From Chitinophaga sancti (GTDB lineage Bacteria; Bacteroidota; Bacteroidia; Chitinophagales; Chitinophagaceae): a stretch of 64,000 bases of DNA. Under the pieces are notes generated by a model. The model was not told where the DNA came from. It was given only the letters and a program-made list of their open reading frames with translations, and did not search any database. This document shows positions 1-11,600 of this stretch, piece by piece (the stretch's first letter is position 1; the number at the start of each line of letters is the position of its first letter). Both the position numbers and the translations under genes were made by a program. Location: NCBI RefSeq assembly GCF_034087045.1, contig NZ_CP139247.1, positions 2,754,001 to 2,818,000 of the forward strand, in the 5' to 3' direction.

Positions 1-1766
1 TCAATAACCTGCGTACCCGTGCAGAACTCCTGCTCAAACTGTTGCAGGTAGAACTACAGCTGGCAGAACTGAAAAACAAGATCACCAACAAAACGAAGGC
101 GGATCTTGACAAACAACAACGTGAATACTTCCTGCAGCAACAGCTCAAATCCATCAAGGAAGAACTGGGAGGTGACAGCAATGACCGTGAAGTAAAGGAA
201 CTCCAGCGCAAAGCAGAGAAGAAAAAATGGACAGAAGCTGCCGGTGAACTTTTCCGCAAAGGAATTGAAAAACTGGAGCGTATGCACCCCAGCACACCTG
301 ACTACTCCGTGGTGTACAACCACCTGGACCTGATGCTGGACCTGCCATGGCAGGATTATACCGAAGACAGCTACGACCTTAAAAAGGCGAAAAAGATATT
401 GGACAATGATCATTATGGCATGGACAAGATCAAGGAGCGTATCCTTGAATACCTGGCCGTACTGAAGCTGAAAGGTGACATGAAGTCACCCATTCTTTGC
501 TTTGTAGGCCCTCCGGGTATTGGTAAGACCTCTCTCGGTCGTTCCATCGCCAGTGCCATTGGCCGTAAATATGTACGTCTCAGCCTTGGTGGTCTGCATG
601 ACGAAAGCGAGATCCGTGGTCATCGTAAGACTTACATCGGGGCGATGCCTGGCCGTATCTTGCAGAGCATCCGCAAGGTAAAGACCTCTAACCCGGTGAT
701 GATACTGGACGAAATCGATAAGATTGGCAACGATCACCGTGGCGATCCAAGTTCCGCTATGCTGGAAGTACTGGATCCTGAGCAGAACGGTACCTTCTAC
801 GACAACTACCTGGAGCTGGAATATGACCTGAGCAAGGTCCTGTTCATCGCGACAGCCAATGATATCAACGCCATCAGCCCTGCGCTGCGTGACCGCCTGG
901 AAATCATTGACCTGAGTGGCTACTCCATCGAGGAAAAAGTAGAAATTGCCAAGCGCCACCTGGTTCCTAAGCAGAAAGAAGCCCATGGCCTCAAGCAGCT
1001 GAAAATGAGGATCAGCAACAGTGTGCTTGACAGGATCATCCAGGATTATACCCGTGAAAGTGGTGTGCGTGAGCTGGACAGACAAATGGCGTCCATTATG
1101 CGCTCCCTTGCCAAGGATGTAGCACTGGAAGAAGAGGTACCAGACAGTCTGACCGAAGAACATGTAGAAGAAATACTGGGTAAGGCCCGCTATTCCAACG
1201 AAATTTACAAGGTGGGTAATCCGCCCGGGGTAGCTGTTGGTCTGGCCTGGACCTATGTAGGTGGAGATATTCTCTTCATCGAAAGCAGTCTTAGTGAAGG
1301 CAAGGGCGATCTGCAGATGACGGGTAACCTGGGCAATGTGATGAAGGAATCTGCCAGCACGGCATTGAGCTATCTGCAGGCAAACTCTCACCAGTTCAAT
1401 ATTAATTCAAAGCAGTTCAGGGAAAAGAATGTACACATTCACGTACCTGAAGGCGCTGTACCAAAGGATGGTCCAAGTGCAGGTATCACCATGCTCACAG
1501 CATTAACTTCCGCATTCACAGGCAGAAAGGTGAAATCCTACCTGGCTATGACGGGCGAAATCACCCTCCGCGGACAGGTATTGCCAGTGGGAGGTATAAA
1601 GGAAAAGATCTTAGCTGCCAAAAGGGCGGGGATTAAAGAAATTATCCTCTGTTGGCAGAATGAAAAGGATATCAAGGAAATTAATCCCGATTATATCAAA
1701 GGGGTAAAGTTCCATTTTGTAAAAGAAATGAACCAAGTGATCGATATTGCGTTATTAAAAAAGTAA
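1..1766 (+). CDS. lon: ATP-dependent protease Lon (C-terminal part, 5' truncated by window)
   Basis: Lon is a cytosolic AAA+ serine protease that unfolds and degrades damaged and regulatory proteins. The reading frame is open from base 3, so the N-terminal substrate-binding domain lies left of the window and the internal TTG at 42 is not the start. Visible in order are the coiled linker ([16 protein letters not shown]), Walker A (GPPGIGKTS, about 510-536), Walker B (ILDEIDKIG, about 700-730), and the S16 protease domain. That domain has the catalytic Ser in PKDGPSAG (about 1460-1485) and the catalytic Lys in [14 protein letters not shown] (about 1590-1635). The C-terminus is intact and a strong terminator follows. 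Identification is secure; only the start is unseen. Confidence 0.97.
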   Translation, partial: NNLRTRAELLLKLLQVELQLAELKNKITNKTKADLDKQQREYFLQQQLKSIKEELGGDSNDREVKELQRKAEKKKWTEAAGELFRKGIEKLERMHPSTPDYSVVYNHLDLMLDLPWQDYTEDSYDLKKAKKILDNDHYGMDKIKERILEYLAVLKLKGDMKSPILCFVGPPGIGKTSLGRSIASAIGRKYVRLSLGGLHDESEIRGHRKTYIGAMPGRILQSIRKVKTSNPVMILDEIDKIGNDHRGDPSSAMLEVLDPEQNGTFYDNYLELEYDLSKVLFIATANDINAISPALRDRLEIIDLSGYSIEEKVEIAKRHLVPKQKEAHGLKQLKMRISNSVLDRIIQDYTRESGVRELDRQMASIMRSLAKDVALEEEVPDSLTEEHVEEILGKARYSNEIYKVGNPPGVAVGLAWTYVGGDILFIESSLSEGKGDLQMTGNLGNVMKESASTALSYLQANSHQFNINSKQFREKNVHIHVPEGAVPKDGPSAGITMLTALTSAFTGRKVKSYLAMTGEITLRGQVLPVGGIKEKILAAKRAGIKEIILCWQNEKDIKEINPDYIKGVKFHFVKEMNQVIDIALLKK

Positions 1767-1839
1767 CAAGTCTACGCCGGCCCTTTTCACAGTTGGGACC
1801 GGTGATGGATATATGTTGATTGTTTTAAGGGTTTAAAGT

Positions 1840-1880
1840 AAGGCCATGCTGCTCCCCGGCAGAATGGCCTTATTGTTTTT
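1840..1880 (+). terminator. Intrinsic terminator of lon
   Basis: An 8-bp perfect stem (AAGGCCAT 1840-1847 with ATGGCCTT 1864-1871) is extended by an inner CTGC/GCAG pair and followed by ATTGTTTTTG. It ends the lon transcript just before porQ. Confidence 0.8.
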
Positions 1881-1881
1881 G

Positions 1882-1889
1882 TATATTTG
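1882..1889 (+). promoter_or_regulatory. -7 element TATATTTG upstream of porQ
   Basis: It matches the Bacteroidota primary-sigma -7 consensus TAnnTTTG and ends only 5 nt before the porQ ATG, so the mRNA would be leaderless or nearly so. No good -33 TTG sits at the usual 19-bp spacing, so this is a partial match. Confidence 0.4.
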
Positions 1890-1894
1890 TCTGA

Positions 1895-2929
1895 ATGTAC
1901 CGAATCATATTCCTATTCCTGTTCCTTACCCAATCCTCTTTTGCCCAGGTACTGGGAGGAAAAGCCACCTTTGCATTCTTAGACCTTCCGGTATCTCCGG
2001 CACAAACTTCCCTTGGCAGTATCAATGTAAGCCAGCTGGGTAATGACATTGCACTTTCTACACTGAACCCGGCGTTATTACGTCCGGATATGCATACAAA
2101 TCTCCAACTCAATTATACCAGTTATTTTGCGGATGTACTGTATGGCCATGCGTTGTTTGGTTATCATTCAGATCAGTTGCAAACCACCTTTGCCGCTGGC
2201 ATTCAATATATTGACTACGGCTCCATTACACAAACAGATGCAACCGGCAGTATCCAGGGGGCTTTTCGGCCCCGCGATATGGCCATCCAGGTGACTGCCT
2301 CCCGTCAGTATTTAGAAAGATGGCACTATGGAGCCACCTTGCAATTCGTACAATCCCGCTACCAGCAATACAATTCCACAGGTCTTGTATTACATTTTGG
2401 CCTTACCTACGAAGACACTACCCACCATTGGCAGGCAGGGTTCCTGGCAAAAAATATGGGGGTACAGCTCAGTACTTATACCCCTGGCAACCAGGAGCCA
2501 CTACCTTTTGATTTACAGGTAGGTATTTCAAAAAAGCTGAATCAGCTTCCATTACAGTTATCCGCCACCCTCCATCACATTTATCAATACGACGTGCGTT
2601 ATGCAGATCCCGGATTCCAGGAAAGCAGCTTAATTACCAACGGTGATACGGTAAAAACAAGTGGACAGGCAGTAGATAAAATATTCAGGCATTTTGTACT
2701 GGCTGCACATTGGGAAATCGGGCGTTTTGTGACGCTGACGGCGGGGTACAATCATTTGCGGAGACAGGAATTATCAGATCCTCAGTTAAGGGGGTTGAGT
2801 GGGTTTTCGGCAGGGGTAGGAGTGGTGACGAGGAAGATCCAGCTTCGTTATGCGAGGGCCTGGTATCAGCGCAGTGCTGCGCTGAACCAGTTTGGAATAA
2901 ATTTGCCCCTGAAGGAATGGAGTTATTAA
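1895..2929 (+). CDS. porQ: Type IX secretion system protein PorQ
   Basis: PorQ is an outer-membrane beta-barrel-like protein of the type IX secretion system, known from PorV/PorQ-family studies to act in outer-membrane T9SS assembly or shuttling. The protein is 344 aa with a short hydrophobic signal peptide ending in SSFAQ. The mature start has the family features GGKATFAFLDLPVSPAQTSLG and LSTLNPALL, followed by alternating beta-barrel strands. The ATG at 1895 gives a proper signal peptide and lies right behind a -7 element. It is convergent with pdxJ, the two stop codons being directly adjacent (2927-2929 and 2930-2932). It fits the T9SS cargo protein and PorP-like protein encoded further on. 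Confidence 0.85.
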   Translation: MYRIIFLFLFLTQSSFAQVLGGKATFAFLDLPVSPAQTSLGSINVSQLGNDIALSTLNPALLRPDMHTNLQLNYTSYFADVLYGHALFGYHSDQLQTTFAAGIQYIDYGSITQTDATGSIQGAFRPRDMAIQVTASRQYLERWHYGATLQFVQSRYQQYNSTGLVLHFGLTYEDTTHHWQAGFLAKNMGVQLSTYTPGNQEPLPFDLQVGISKKLNQLPLQLSATLHHIYQYDVRYADPGFQESSLITNGDTVKTSGQAVDKIFRHFVLAAHWEIGRFVTLTAGYNHLRRQELSDPQLRGLSGFSAGVGVVTRKIQLRYARAWYQRSAALNQFGINLPLKEWSY

Positions 2930-3667
2930 TTACTCAGTGACCTTCAGTTGTCGCTTATACAATTGAATCGTGTTTTCCAGCCCCAGGTAGAGCGCATCAC
3001 ATACTAATGCATGACCGATGGATACTTCTTTCAGCTGGGGAATATGCAGCTTGAAGAAGCGCAGGTTGTCCAGGTTTAAATCGTGGCCTGCGTTGATATC
3101 CAACCCGATAGCGGTAGCAGCACGGGCAGTATTCTTATAATCGTTCAGGAGTTGGAAGTTCTGTTGTTGAGTTCTTGCATTGGTAAATTCCTCTGCATAA
3201 GGACCGGTGTACAATTCAATCCTGTCAGCACCGGCAGTTTTAGCAGCTTCTACTTTTTCAGGTTCTGCATTCAGGAAGATAGATACCCTGATACCAGCGG
3301 CTTTGAACGTACCAATCACTTCTTTCAGAAATGACTGATTAGCAATTGTATCCCATCCGGTATTGGAGGTAATGGCATGTGGGGGATCTGGTACCAGTGT
3401 AACCTGCTCTGGTTTTACTGATAGGACCAGGTCGATAAATTCTTTCGAAGGATAGCCTTCGATATTGAATTCTGTAGTGACTAATGGCTTCAGGTCCAGT
3501 ACGTCCTGATAACGGATATGGCGCTCATCTGGTCTTGGGTGAACGGTGATACCGTCGGCTCCAAAACGTTCACAATCCTGTGCTACTTTCAAAATATCCG
3601 GGAGGTTACCGCCTCTGGCATTGCGCAGGGTGGCAAACTTGTTAATATTTACGCTCAATTTTGTCAT
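2930..3667 (-). CDS. pdxJ: Pyridoxine 5'-phosphate synthase
   Basis: PdxJ condenses 1-deoxy-D-xylulose 5-phosphate with 3-amino-2-oxopropyl phosphate to make pyridoxine 5'-phosphate, the last ring-forming step of DXP-dependent vitamin B6 synthesis. The protein is 245 aa, the normal length, with the TIM-barrel family motifs SVNINKFATLRNARGG at the N-terminus, GADGITVHPRPDERHI and GLDINAGHDLN. The N-terminus aligns with the known start of the family, so the ATG at 3667 is trusted although the promoter lies almost on top of it. The substrate DXP also feeds dxr, encoded at 18.9 kb. Confidence 0.95.
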   Translation of the reverse strand: MTKLSVNINKFATLRNARGGNLPDILKVAQDCERFGADGITVHPRPDERHIRYQDVLDLKPLVTTEFNIEGYPSKEFIDLVLSVKPEQVTLVPDPPHAITSNTGWDTIANQSFLKEVIGTFKAAGIRVSIFLNAEPEKVEAAKTAGADRIELYTGPYAEEFTNARTQQQNFQLLNDYKNTARAATAIGLDINAGHDLNLDNLRFFKLHIPQLKEVSIGHALVCDALYLGLENTIQLYKRQLKVTE

Positions 3668-3671
3668 ATAA

Positions 3672-3702
3672 CAAAAGTAACTTTTAAGCCACTAAAAACA
3701 AA
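3672..3702 (-). promoter_or_regulatory. Promoter of pdxJ (TTTG-N19-TACTTTTG)
   Basis: On the minus strand, TTTG (3699-3702) is followed by exactly 19 nt and then TACTTTTG (3672-3679), an ideal Bacteroidota sigma-70-type promoter. The -7 element ends 4 nt before the pdxJ ATG, predicting a leaderless transcript. The -33 element overlaps the base of the ahcY terminator. Confidence 0.55.
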
Positions 3703-3732
3703 AAGGGGCTACCACTGGCAGCCCCTTTTTTT
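3699..3732 (-). terminator. Terminator of ahcY
   Basis: The stem GGGGCT/AGCCCC (3705-3710 with 3720-3725) is flanked by A-runs and T-runs on both sides, so it could act in both directions. It lies 18 nt beyond the ahcY stop codon. Confidence 0.75.
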
Positions 3733-3749
3733 GTGCGCTAAAAACGCTA

Positions 3750-5078
3750 TTAATATCTGTAATAATCAGGCTTATATGGACCTTCTGCAGGAATGCTCAG
3801 GTATTCAGACTGAGTTGGAGTCAGTATATCCAGTTCCACACCGATCTTTTTCAGGTGCAGACGGGCAACTTTCTCATCCAGGTGCTTAGGCAGTACGTAA
3901 ACTTTGTTCTCATACTTTTCAGTATGTAACCACAGTTCCAGCTGAGCCAGTACCTGGTTGGTGAAGGAGTTACTCATCACGAAAGATGGGTGACCGGTAG
4001 CACAACCCAGGTTTACCAGGCGACCTTCAGCCAGCAGGATGATGTCTTTACCATCGATAGTATATTTATCTACCTGTGGTTTGATTTCAACCTTGGTATT
4101 ACCATAGTTCTTGTTCAACCATGCAACGTCGATTTCGATATCGAAGTGACCGATGTTGGACACGATACATTTATCCTTCATCAGTTTGAAGTGCTCGCCA
4201 GTGATAATGTCGCGGCAACCGGTAGTGGTTACGATGATATCAGCTTCTTTTACAGCATCAGACATTTTCTTTACTTCGTAACCTTCCATAGCAGCCTGCA
4301 GGGCACAGATAGGATCGATTTCAGTAACGATCACACGTGCACCAGCTCCTTTCAGAGACTCAGCAGAACCTTTACCTACGTCACCGAAACCAGCTACAAC
4401 AGCTACTTTACCGGCAATCATTACGTCAGTAGCACGACGGATCGCATCTACACAGGATTCGCGGCAACCGTACTTGTTATCAAATTTAGATTTGGTAACA
4501 GAGTCATTGATATTGATAGCAGGAATAGGCAAAGTACCTTTCTGCATACGCTCATATAAACGGTGTACACCGGTAGTAGTTTCTTCGCTCAGCCCTTTCA
4601 CGTGCTGGATCAGTTCAGTGTATTTGTCAAACACCATGTTTGTCAGGTCACCACCGTCATCCAGGATCATGTTCAGCGGACGGTCAGCACCACCGAAGAA
4701 CAGGGTCTGTTCGATACACCAGTCAAATTCCTGTTCGTTCAGACCTTTCCATGCAAATACAGGTACACCTGCAGCAGCAACAGCGGCAGCAGCGTGATCC
4801 TGGGTAGAAAAGATATTACAGGAGCTCCAGCGTACTTCAGCACCCAGGTGTACCAGGGTTTCGATCAGCACAGCTGTCTGGATGGTCATATGTAAGCAAC
4901 CAGCAATACGCGCACCTTGCAGTGGCTTGCTGTTACCATATTCTTCTCTCAGCGACATCAGACCTGGCATCTCAGCTTCCGCCAGCTCGATTTCTTTACG
5001 TCCCCACTCTGCCAGAGACATATCCTTTACTTTATAAGGAAGAGCAAAGTCAATGTTAGATTTAGCTATTGTAGACAT
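3750..5078 (-). CDS. ahcY: Adenosylhomocysteinase
   Basis: AhcY reversibly hydrolyses S-adenosylhomocysteine to adenosine and homocysteine, clearing the product of methyltransferases. The protein is 442 aa. The substrate domain has [16 protein letters not shown] and [15 protein letters not shown]. The NAD-binding Rossmann motif is [12 protein letters not shown], followed by [17 protein letters not shown]. The C-terminus ends with the hallmark KPDYYRY, which contributes to the neighbouring subunit's NAD site. It appears monocistronic, with its own promoter and terminator. Confidence 0.98.
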   Translation of the reverse strand: MSTIAKSNIDFALPYKVKDMSLAEWGRKEIELAEAEMPGLMSLREEYGNSKPLQGARIAGCLHMTIQTAVLIETLVHLGAEVRWSSCNIFSTQDHAAAAVAAAGVPVFAWKGLNEQEFDWCIEQTLFFGGADRPLNMILDDGGDLTNMVFDKYTELIQHVKGLSEETTTGVHRLYERMQKGTLPIPAININDSVTKSKFDNKYGCRESCVDAIRRATDVMIAGKVAVVAGFGDVGKGSAESLKGAGARVIVTEIDPICALQAAMEGYEVKKMSDAVKEADIIVTTTGCRDIITGEHFKLMKDKCIVSNIGHFDIEIDVAWLNKNYGNTKVEIKPQVDKYTIDGKDIILLAEGRLVNLGCATGHPSFVMSNSFTNQVLAQLELWLHTEKYENKVYVLPKHLDEKVARLHLKKIGVELDILTPTQSEYLSIPAEGPYKPDYYRY

Positions 5079-5094
5079 TATTACTTGTTTTTTG

Positions 5095-5126
5095 CAAATC
5101 TAAATTTATTTTATGGGTAAAAACAA
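5095..5126 (-). promoter_or_regulatory. Promoter of ahcY
   Basis: The -7 element TAGATTTG (minus strand, 5095-5102) has a TTG at 5124-5126, 21 nt upstream. The predicted 5' leader is only about 10 nt, which leaves no room for an SAH riboswitch. Confidence 0.4.
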
Positions 5127-5603
5127 TGCATTTGTTCTTTTTTTATTGTGGAAAACAGAACAAGCGTTTTTTTGAAACAGATTATCAGGCTCCGTTAAAA
5201 TACCACCGATTTTACCTTAAAATAATGGAATGTGGATAAATATGTGAATTCGCAATAACATGATCCTGAACCAGGAGAGATAGTTATCCCCATTTATGGT
5301 ACGTACATATTAACAATTAATATAAAATATTTTGTCTAAATATGGAATATTGAATATGTTTGTATTTCGATATATTATGGTTATCTTATAGTGCAGTGTG
5401 ATGTACAGTGAATGATTGATTAATTGCCTTTCGTGAATCAGCATCGTGTTCCAATCCCTCATTCCCTACAATACTGTTGCAGGTAACGTTTTCATTACCA
5501 TGCCTTTTTGCATTTTCGTGAAGGCTTTTGGCCATTTCTCTAATGGTTGAAACATGGCTGACTAAAGAAATTAGATGGATTATAGAACTTTACACGCTTT
5601 ACT
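5127..5603. other. Intergenic region between ahcY and the adhesin gene
   Basis: No credible ORF or RNA gene is seen in this AT-rich stretch between two divergent genes. The only clear signal is the candidate promoter at 5331-5362. The roughly 230-nt leader it implies for the adhesin mRNA shows no riboswitch I recognise. Confidence 0.5.
5331..5362 (+). promoter_or_regulatory. Candidate promoter of the adhesin gene
   Basis: TTTG (5331-5334), 20 nt, then TATGTTTG (5355-5362) fits the Bacteroidota consensus. It would give a 5' leader of about 235 nt before the ATG at 5604. Confidence 0.4.
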
Positions 5604-8600
5604 ATGTTCAAGCTTCCCAATTCTGTGAAAAGGAATGCAACTGCCACACCCCGGAAAGTGTCACATACACTTAAAAGGATGTTCTTTGCAGCACTTTTAT
5701 TATTGATATGCAGTCAGAGTCAGGTTATCGCGCAGACTGTAAAGGCTACTATCAATCCTACAGGGGGTGCCAGCGGTTCTAAAGACCTGAAGATCGATAT
5801 CTATACCGATGGTAGCATCGTGGTGACCCGCAATGGTCTTACAGAAAGCTACAACCGGGCAGATAGTTCTCTGGGTATGAGGGCTTTTTTCGATTTTAAG
5901 AATCTGTCACACATGACAGACGAAACGACCCCAAAGGCGCCTACCAGTTGTTATGTCTCTCCTATATCTGGTACCGGTTCTTACGCCGATCCTTATAAAG
6001 TTCATGTAGTAGGTACTATTCTCGATCCATATTACAAGTATCCAACGGGACAAACGGGTACTGTGACCTGTATTATTACTTATGTAAAGAATACCAGTTA
6101 CTTCTTCCTGGATTATGTTATGCACATGCCTCAGGTAAGTACGAACGACTACACCAGCGTTTTGTTCTATCTGTCTGAGCAGGTGGTAATGGGACCAAAT
6201 GCTACCGCCGATCCGGATGAAGCCAGTAAATGTGGATATGGATTTATCAATAGCGATACGACTACCATTGGTATGTACAGAGATGCTGCCTGCTCTGAAA
6301 CAGCAGAATCTCCCCGTAGCCATGTGTATCGCATGTACAGGAAATTCAAATCCTGGGAAGCATCCATTCCTGAAAACAGGTTCTACCTCGATGATGATGG
6401 ATTATACCCGCACAACGTAGTTGCTGATGGGGTGGATGGTCGTGGTCGTTCTATGGGTATCATGCGTACTATGCCGATCTACGACAACAACTTTACAGCT
6501 ACTCCTGTGAATTACAGGACTTTCCGTGTATTATCCGGTTATGGTACTACCAAGACGGAGTTCGATACAGTAGCAGCGATGGTCGATTCCATTCCTGTTA
6601 CGGGATGGGGCAATGTGTCGGTACAGTTCTCGAGTGCTACCCTGTCTACCAATGAAGGAAGTGCAGCACAGGGTGAACATATTGATTCAAGCGTAACGTT
6701 AAAAGTGTCCGGTGGCAAACTCAATGCCCCGGTTTATGTTTTATTACAGTACGACTCAACTTATAGTTACACACATCCAGCTGTAAGAGGTACCGACTTT
6801 ACCCTGGCAGAACAGGGAGTACTGATTCCTGCAGGTGACTATACGACTGCCAAAACCGTAAAGATCCCTAACCTTCATATCATAGGCAACGACCAGTTGC
6901 AATACAGTCGTACCCTACGCCTCAAACTGACGGCGACCTGTACGGACCTGATCTCCATATCCGGTACATCACAGTGTGATTTCACCATTGTAGATGATGA
7001 AGCCCGTGGTATGACCCTCACCATGGATAGCACCGCTATCCTGGAAGGTAACGCTACAAAAGCAAGATTGAAACTGACCTCTACTTCTCCTGAAGATGTA
7101 GTGGTAAGTTTCTCTACACATACTTCTTCTACCGCAGGTGATACCGATTATGTCGTACCTACTTCCATCACCATCCCTGCAAACAGTACGTATAGTTCTG
7201 ACTTTACCATCTCTGCCAAATCCGATAAAGTGTTGGAAAATACAGAGAACCTGGTATTGCAGTTCAAGGGCACCATATTAGGTATTGACGTGACAGGCCA
7301 GCAAAATTTGACTATCAACGATAGTACATACTATAATGCTGCATATGCGAAAATCGTTTCGAGCCTGGTGAATCCAACCTCCGTCAATCCGATGACGGAA
7401 GGTTATGAAGGCTATGTGCGGTTCCAGCTACCTGATGGCGTGAGTACCGAAGTGCCTATCACAGTCAACGTTGATCTTAATTATAGTAAATCGACTGCGA
7501 CTGATGGAGATGACTTTGACTTCTGGTATTATAATGGTCCGGTAACCATTCCAAAACTGGGTACTGGTGCGAACATCTATATCATAGCTTACGCTGATGG
7601 TTTACTGGAAGGTCCTACACCAGAATACCTGATCCTGGATGTTACTTCAGTGGATAATGTAGGTGCGGGTCGTTCTTATCCTTATAAAGGAGATACCCTT
7701 AAAATTAAGGATGCGGATTACGATTCTGCTATGGCACTGATCATGACACCTTCTCCTGCTACATTGCTGGAAGGTGCTACCAGTACAGTGACCGTAACGT
7801 TGCCAAATGGACTGAAGGCAGGATCTGCCATGAGCATTCCTATTGCAAGAGGTGTTTCATCCAAAGCAATTGCTTCCGATGCAACATTGTCGCTTAGTAC
7901 TATCACCATCGCTAAGAATAAAACAAATACCACTTTCACAGTAAAAGCGGTGAAAGACAGCTTGCTGGAAAATGACGAATCATATTATGTAGTTGCTTCC
8001 CCATCAGGTTATATCAAAGACTCCTGTCTGATCACGATCAAGGATACTACCGGATTGATCTCCGGCAATAAGGTGCTGAACCTGACTATGACAACACCTT
8101 CTCTCAAAGAAGGAAATAGTTCCAACCTCACCCTTGCATTTGCAAAGAGTGGAATCATGGCGGGCGATTCACTGGCCATAGTGCTCACACCTGATGGTAC
8201 AACCGTAGCTTCTCCATCTGATTATTATATCGGTGCCGGCAATACGATTTACATGCCACCAAATGTCAATAGCAAAACGGTGACAAATGGGTTTAGCGCA
8301 CTGACAGATAATATTCTGGAAAATACGGAAGCATTTACTTTCAATGCAGCTACTGCTACAATTTCAGGATTAACGATCAATTCCATCTCCGGCTCTATAC
8401 AGGATGCGACCAGCGACAATGCTGCCAACAGGATTGTGTCTATCACACCAGGTGCAACGACGATGGAAGAAGGTAGTGCATACACCTATACATTCAGTCT
8501 GCCTTCAGGTATTACCACCGAAGTGCCGATTACAATCACACCAATGATTGTAACCGGATCTACTGCTGATGCATCTGACTTCACACTGGATTCAACTACG

Positions 8601-11600
8601 ATTACCCTCGATGCCACGAATCCTTCTTCGAATGTCACTACGATCAAAATCATTCAGGATAATATCCTGGAAAGCGATGAGCAATTGATTTTGGGTGGTA
8701 CAGCTGCAACGACACTTTCTGCAGGTGTTACCGTAAATCAGGCCGCAAGCGTCACTATCAAGGATGTAACTGAATTAGGTAGCCTTGTCATCACTACAGA
8801 TCGTACGGATATAGTAGAAGGTGGTACGGGTGCATACATCACGATCTCCTTACCAGGTGGCAATGTACCTACAGCACCGTTGACAATCTCCCTGAGCCGT
8901 GGCAATAGCTCACAGGCTACCAGCGGATACGCAGGACTGCCACAGACAGTGACGCTGACAACCAATTCAGTGACAATTCCTGTTCCTGTATCAGCACTGA
9001 CTGATAATATAATAGGAGACAATGAATCATTGGTAGTATTGATCGAAGCAGCAGGTTATCCAAGTGATTCTGTGACATTGAACATGATAGACGCAACTGC
9101 TGATGATCCTGCTAATATGAAAATTACCTTCACACCAGAACCTGCATCACAAGGCAGTCATGTGGAAGAAGGTAGTACATATACAGTAAGAGCCAGCTTC
9201 CCTGATGGCATCAAATTGTATTCACCAGTGTCTTTGAATGTAACACCAGGCAATCTCTCCGCAGCAAGTGCAAGCGATTACACAGGTGTACCAACTACAG
9301 TAACGATTGATACTTCTGGTCACGTTGATTTCGTCATCACTGCAAAAGCTGATAATATCATCGAAGCTTCTGAACTGCTGAGAATATCAGGAAATACACC
9401 TGATATGAGCACAGTAACGGTAGACAGTCTGGATATTTACATTGACGATGTAAGCACCAGCACACAGCTACAGATGATCATCGATTCAAGCAGCATTCAC
9501 AAAGGCAACACTACCAAAGTAACCATCGGTTTTGCAAACAGTAGTGTAACTTCAGCGAGCGATATCATCATCACAGTAATAGCTGATGAATCATCTACTG
9601 CCGATACAACAAATTATACAGGCCTGCCAAGGTTCGTAACACTGCCGAAAGACAGTAACTATGTTACCTTCTTCCTGAACATACCGAACAATTATAAAAT
9701 AGAAGGTCCAACCGTATTACAGTTCAAAGACAGTGCAACCGGATACACATTTGCATCCATCGCACCGCTCAATATTCTGGATGCGGAAGGTCAGCCAATC
9801 ACACTTGAGAAAGTAACCGATGCTGCGGAACCAGCTACAGACGGTGCATTCAAAGTGGTGATGCCAGCTGTATCAACTACAGATGTAAGTGTAACGCTGA
9901 CCACTACCTACGCTGGTACCAATATCAAGGATGTGCAAACGACCGTTACGATTCCTGCAGGCAGCCTTGAAGTAACAGTACCGGTATATATCATAGACGA
10001 CATTATCCTGCAGGGTAACCTGGTACTCCAGGTAAATCTGACAGGTGCTACAACAGTACAAAGTGGTGCAACGAAGAGTCTGTATGTAAGCGGTTCTACC
10101 ATGTACATGAACGTATTTGATGATGAGAGCAGTGATACAGGCGAACAGGCAGAGGCACGTACTATGTTGATCGAACGTATTGCCGATGCTTATCAGCCAT
10201 CAACAAGCGGTCAGTTCCGTATCAGGTTCAACGACTCTACACTGGTAGCTACACAGGATGTAAAAGTAACTTACAATGTGGGAGGCACAGCAGTAGCAGG
10301 TTCTGATTACGTAGCGCTGAGTGGTAGTGTTACGATCCCTGCTGGTTCCAGCATGGTAACATTTGATGTAGTGCCTTCCGGTTTGTTGACAGCAGGTAGT
10401 GCCAAATATGTCACTGCTGCATTGGCTGGTGTCACCTCCAACATTCCGCTGGTAACCTGGCCGCTGAGCGCCAGTGCATCTATTTCAACAGTATTTATTT
10501 ATAACAATAATGTAGATACACCTTCAGTAAACCTGTTTGCATCTACCAGTACGATTGCAGAAGGCGACTCTGTGAAATTCTACTTAAGAACTACGAAGTC
10601 TATCAACCTGGATCTGCCTATCACAGTAGCAGTAACGAGCGATGTGTATAGAACGACGACCATCCATGGAGGAACAACATCTGGCAACAAAGTAGTTGTA
10701 ACATTGCCTGCGGGTGCACAGGAAACTTCCTTCACCGTGGTAGTTGACGACAACCAACTGAATGACGATGATGGATGGGTACAGGCAACCATACAGGAAT
10801 ACGATCCGTTGAGCAGTGGTCCTGCTTACTATGTAGGTCTGGCAAGTGAGGTGAAGAACTCCGTAACAGATAATGACACGCTGAAAATATCATTTAGCAA
10901 GAGTCAGTTCTCCGTCGTAGTACCATTTGATACAACAGGTGTACCACTGCCGTTCGAACTGTCTATGACCCGCGCCAGCTCTCGTATCATCACCATCTAC
11001 TATGAGTTCTACGAACCAGGAAAAAGTGAACTGTTGAGTGGCACAAGTGTGGCAGTTGCAGGTAAGGATTACGATGGATCAGTAACACCGTTGCTCATTA
11101 TGCCAAATACAAATTCTACATCAATTCCGGTATTGGTAAATAGTGTGGAAAAGAACAAAATGTTTGGTATGCGTTTGCTCAGAGCGACAGTAACTTCTAC
11201 ACAGAACGTACCAACCCTCGATTCACTGAGCACAGCTACAGGTCTGATTGAAATCTGTAAAGATTGTGATTCAGATGGTGATGGCGTACCTGATTATGTA
11301 GAGCGTTTCATCACTGATGGAAGATGGCAGGACAACAATAGCGGGAATCTGCGCGTACATCCAGCAATGTCTCCAAACGGCGATGGATTGGGCAACGACG
11401 TGATGTACATTGAAAATATTGATTCCTATCCTGATAATGAAGTAACAGTATTCAACCGTTGGGGTGGTACTGTATTTACAACGAAAGGCTATAATAACAG
11501 TTCAAACAATTTCAACGGAAAGGCGAATACAGGAAGTGCAAAAAATCAGGATGTTCCGGATGGTTCTTATTTCTTCATTATCCATGCAACAGATGCATCG

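Noticed and set aside
486..1391. 301-codon open frame opposite lon
   Set aside because: It lies entirely antisense to conserved Lon ATPase and protease motifs and its translation has no recognisable domain; it is a codon-bias shadow.
5079..5126. SAH riboswitch before ahcY
   Set aside because: The promoter is so near the start codon that the leader is only about 10 nt; no room for an aptamer.
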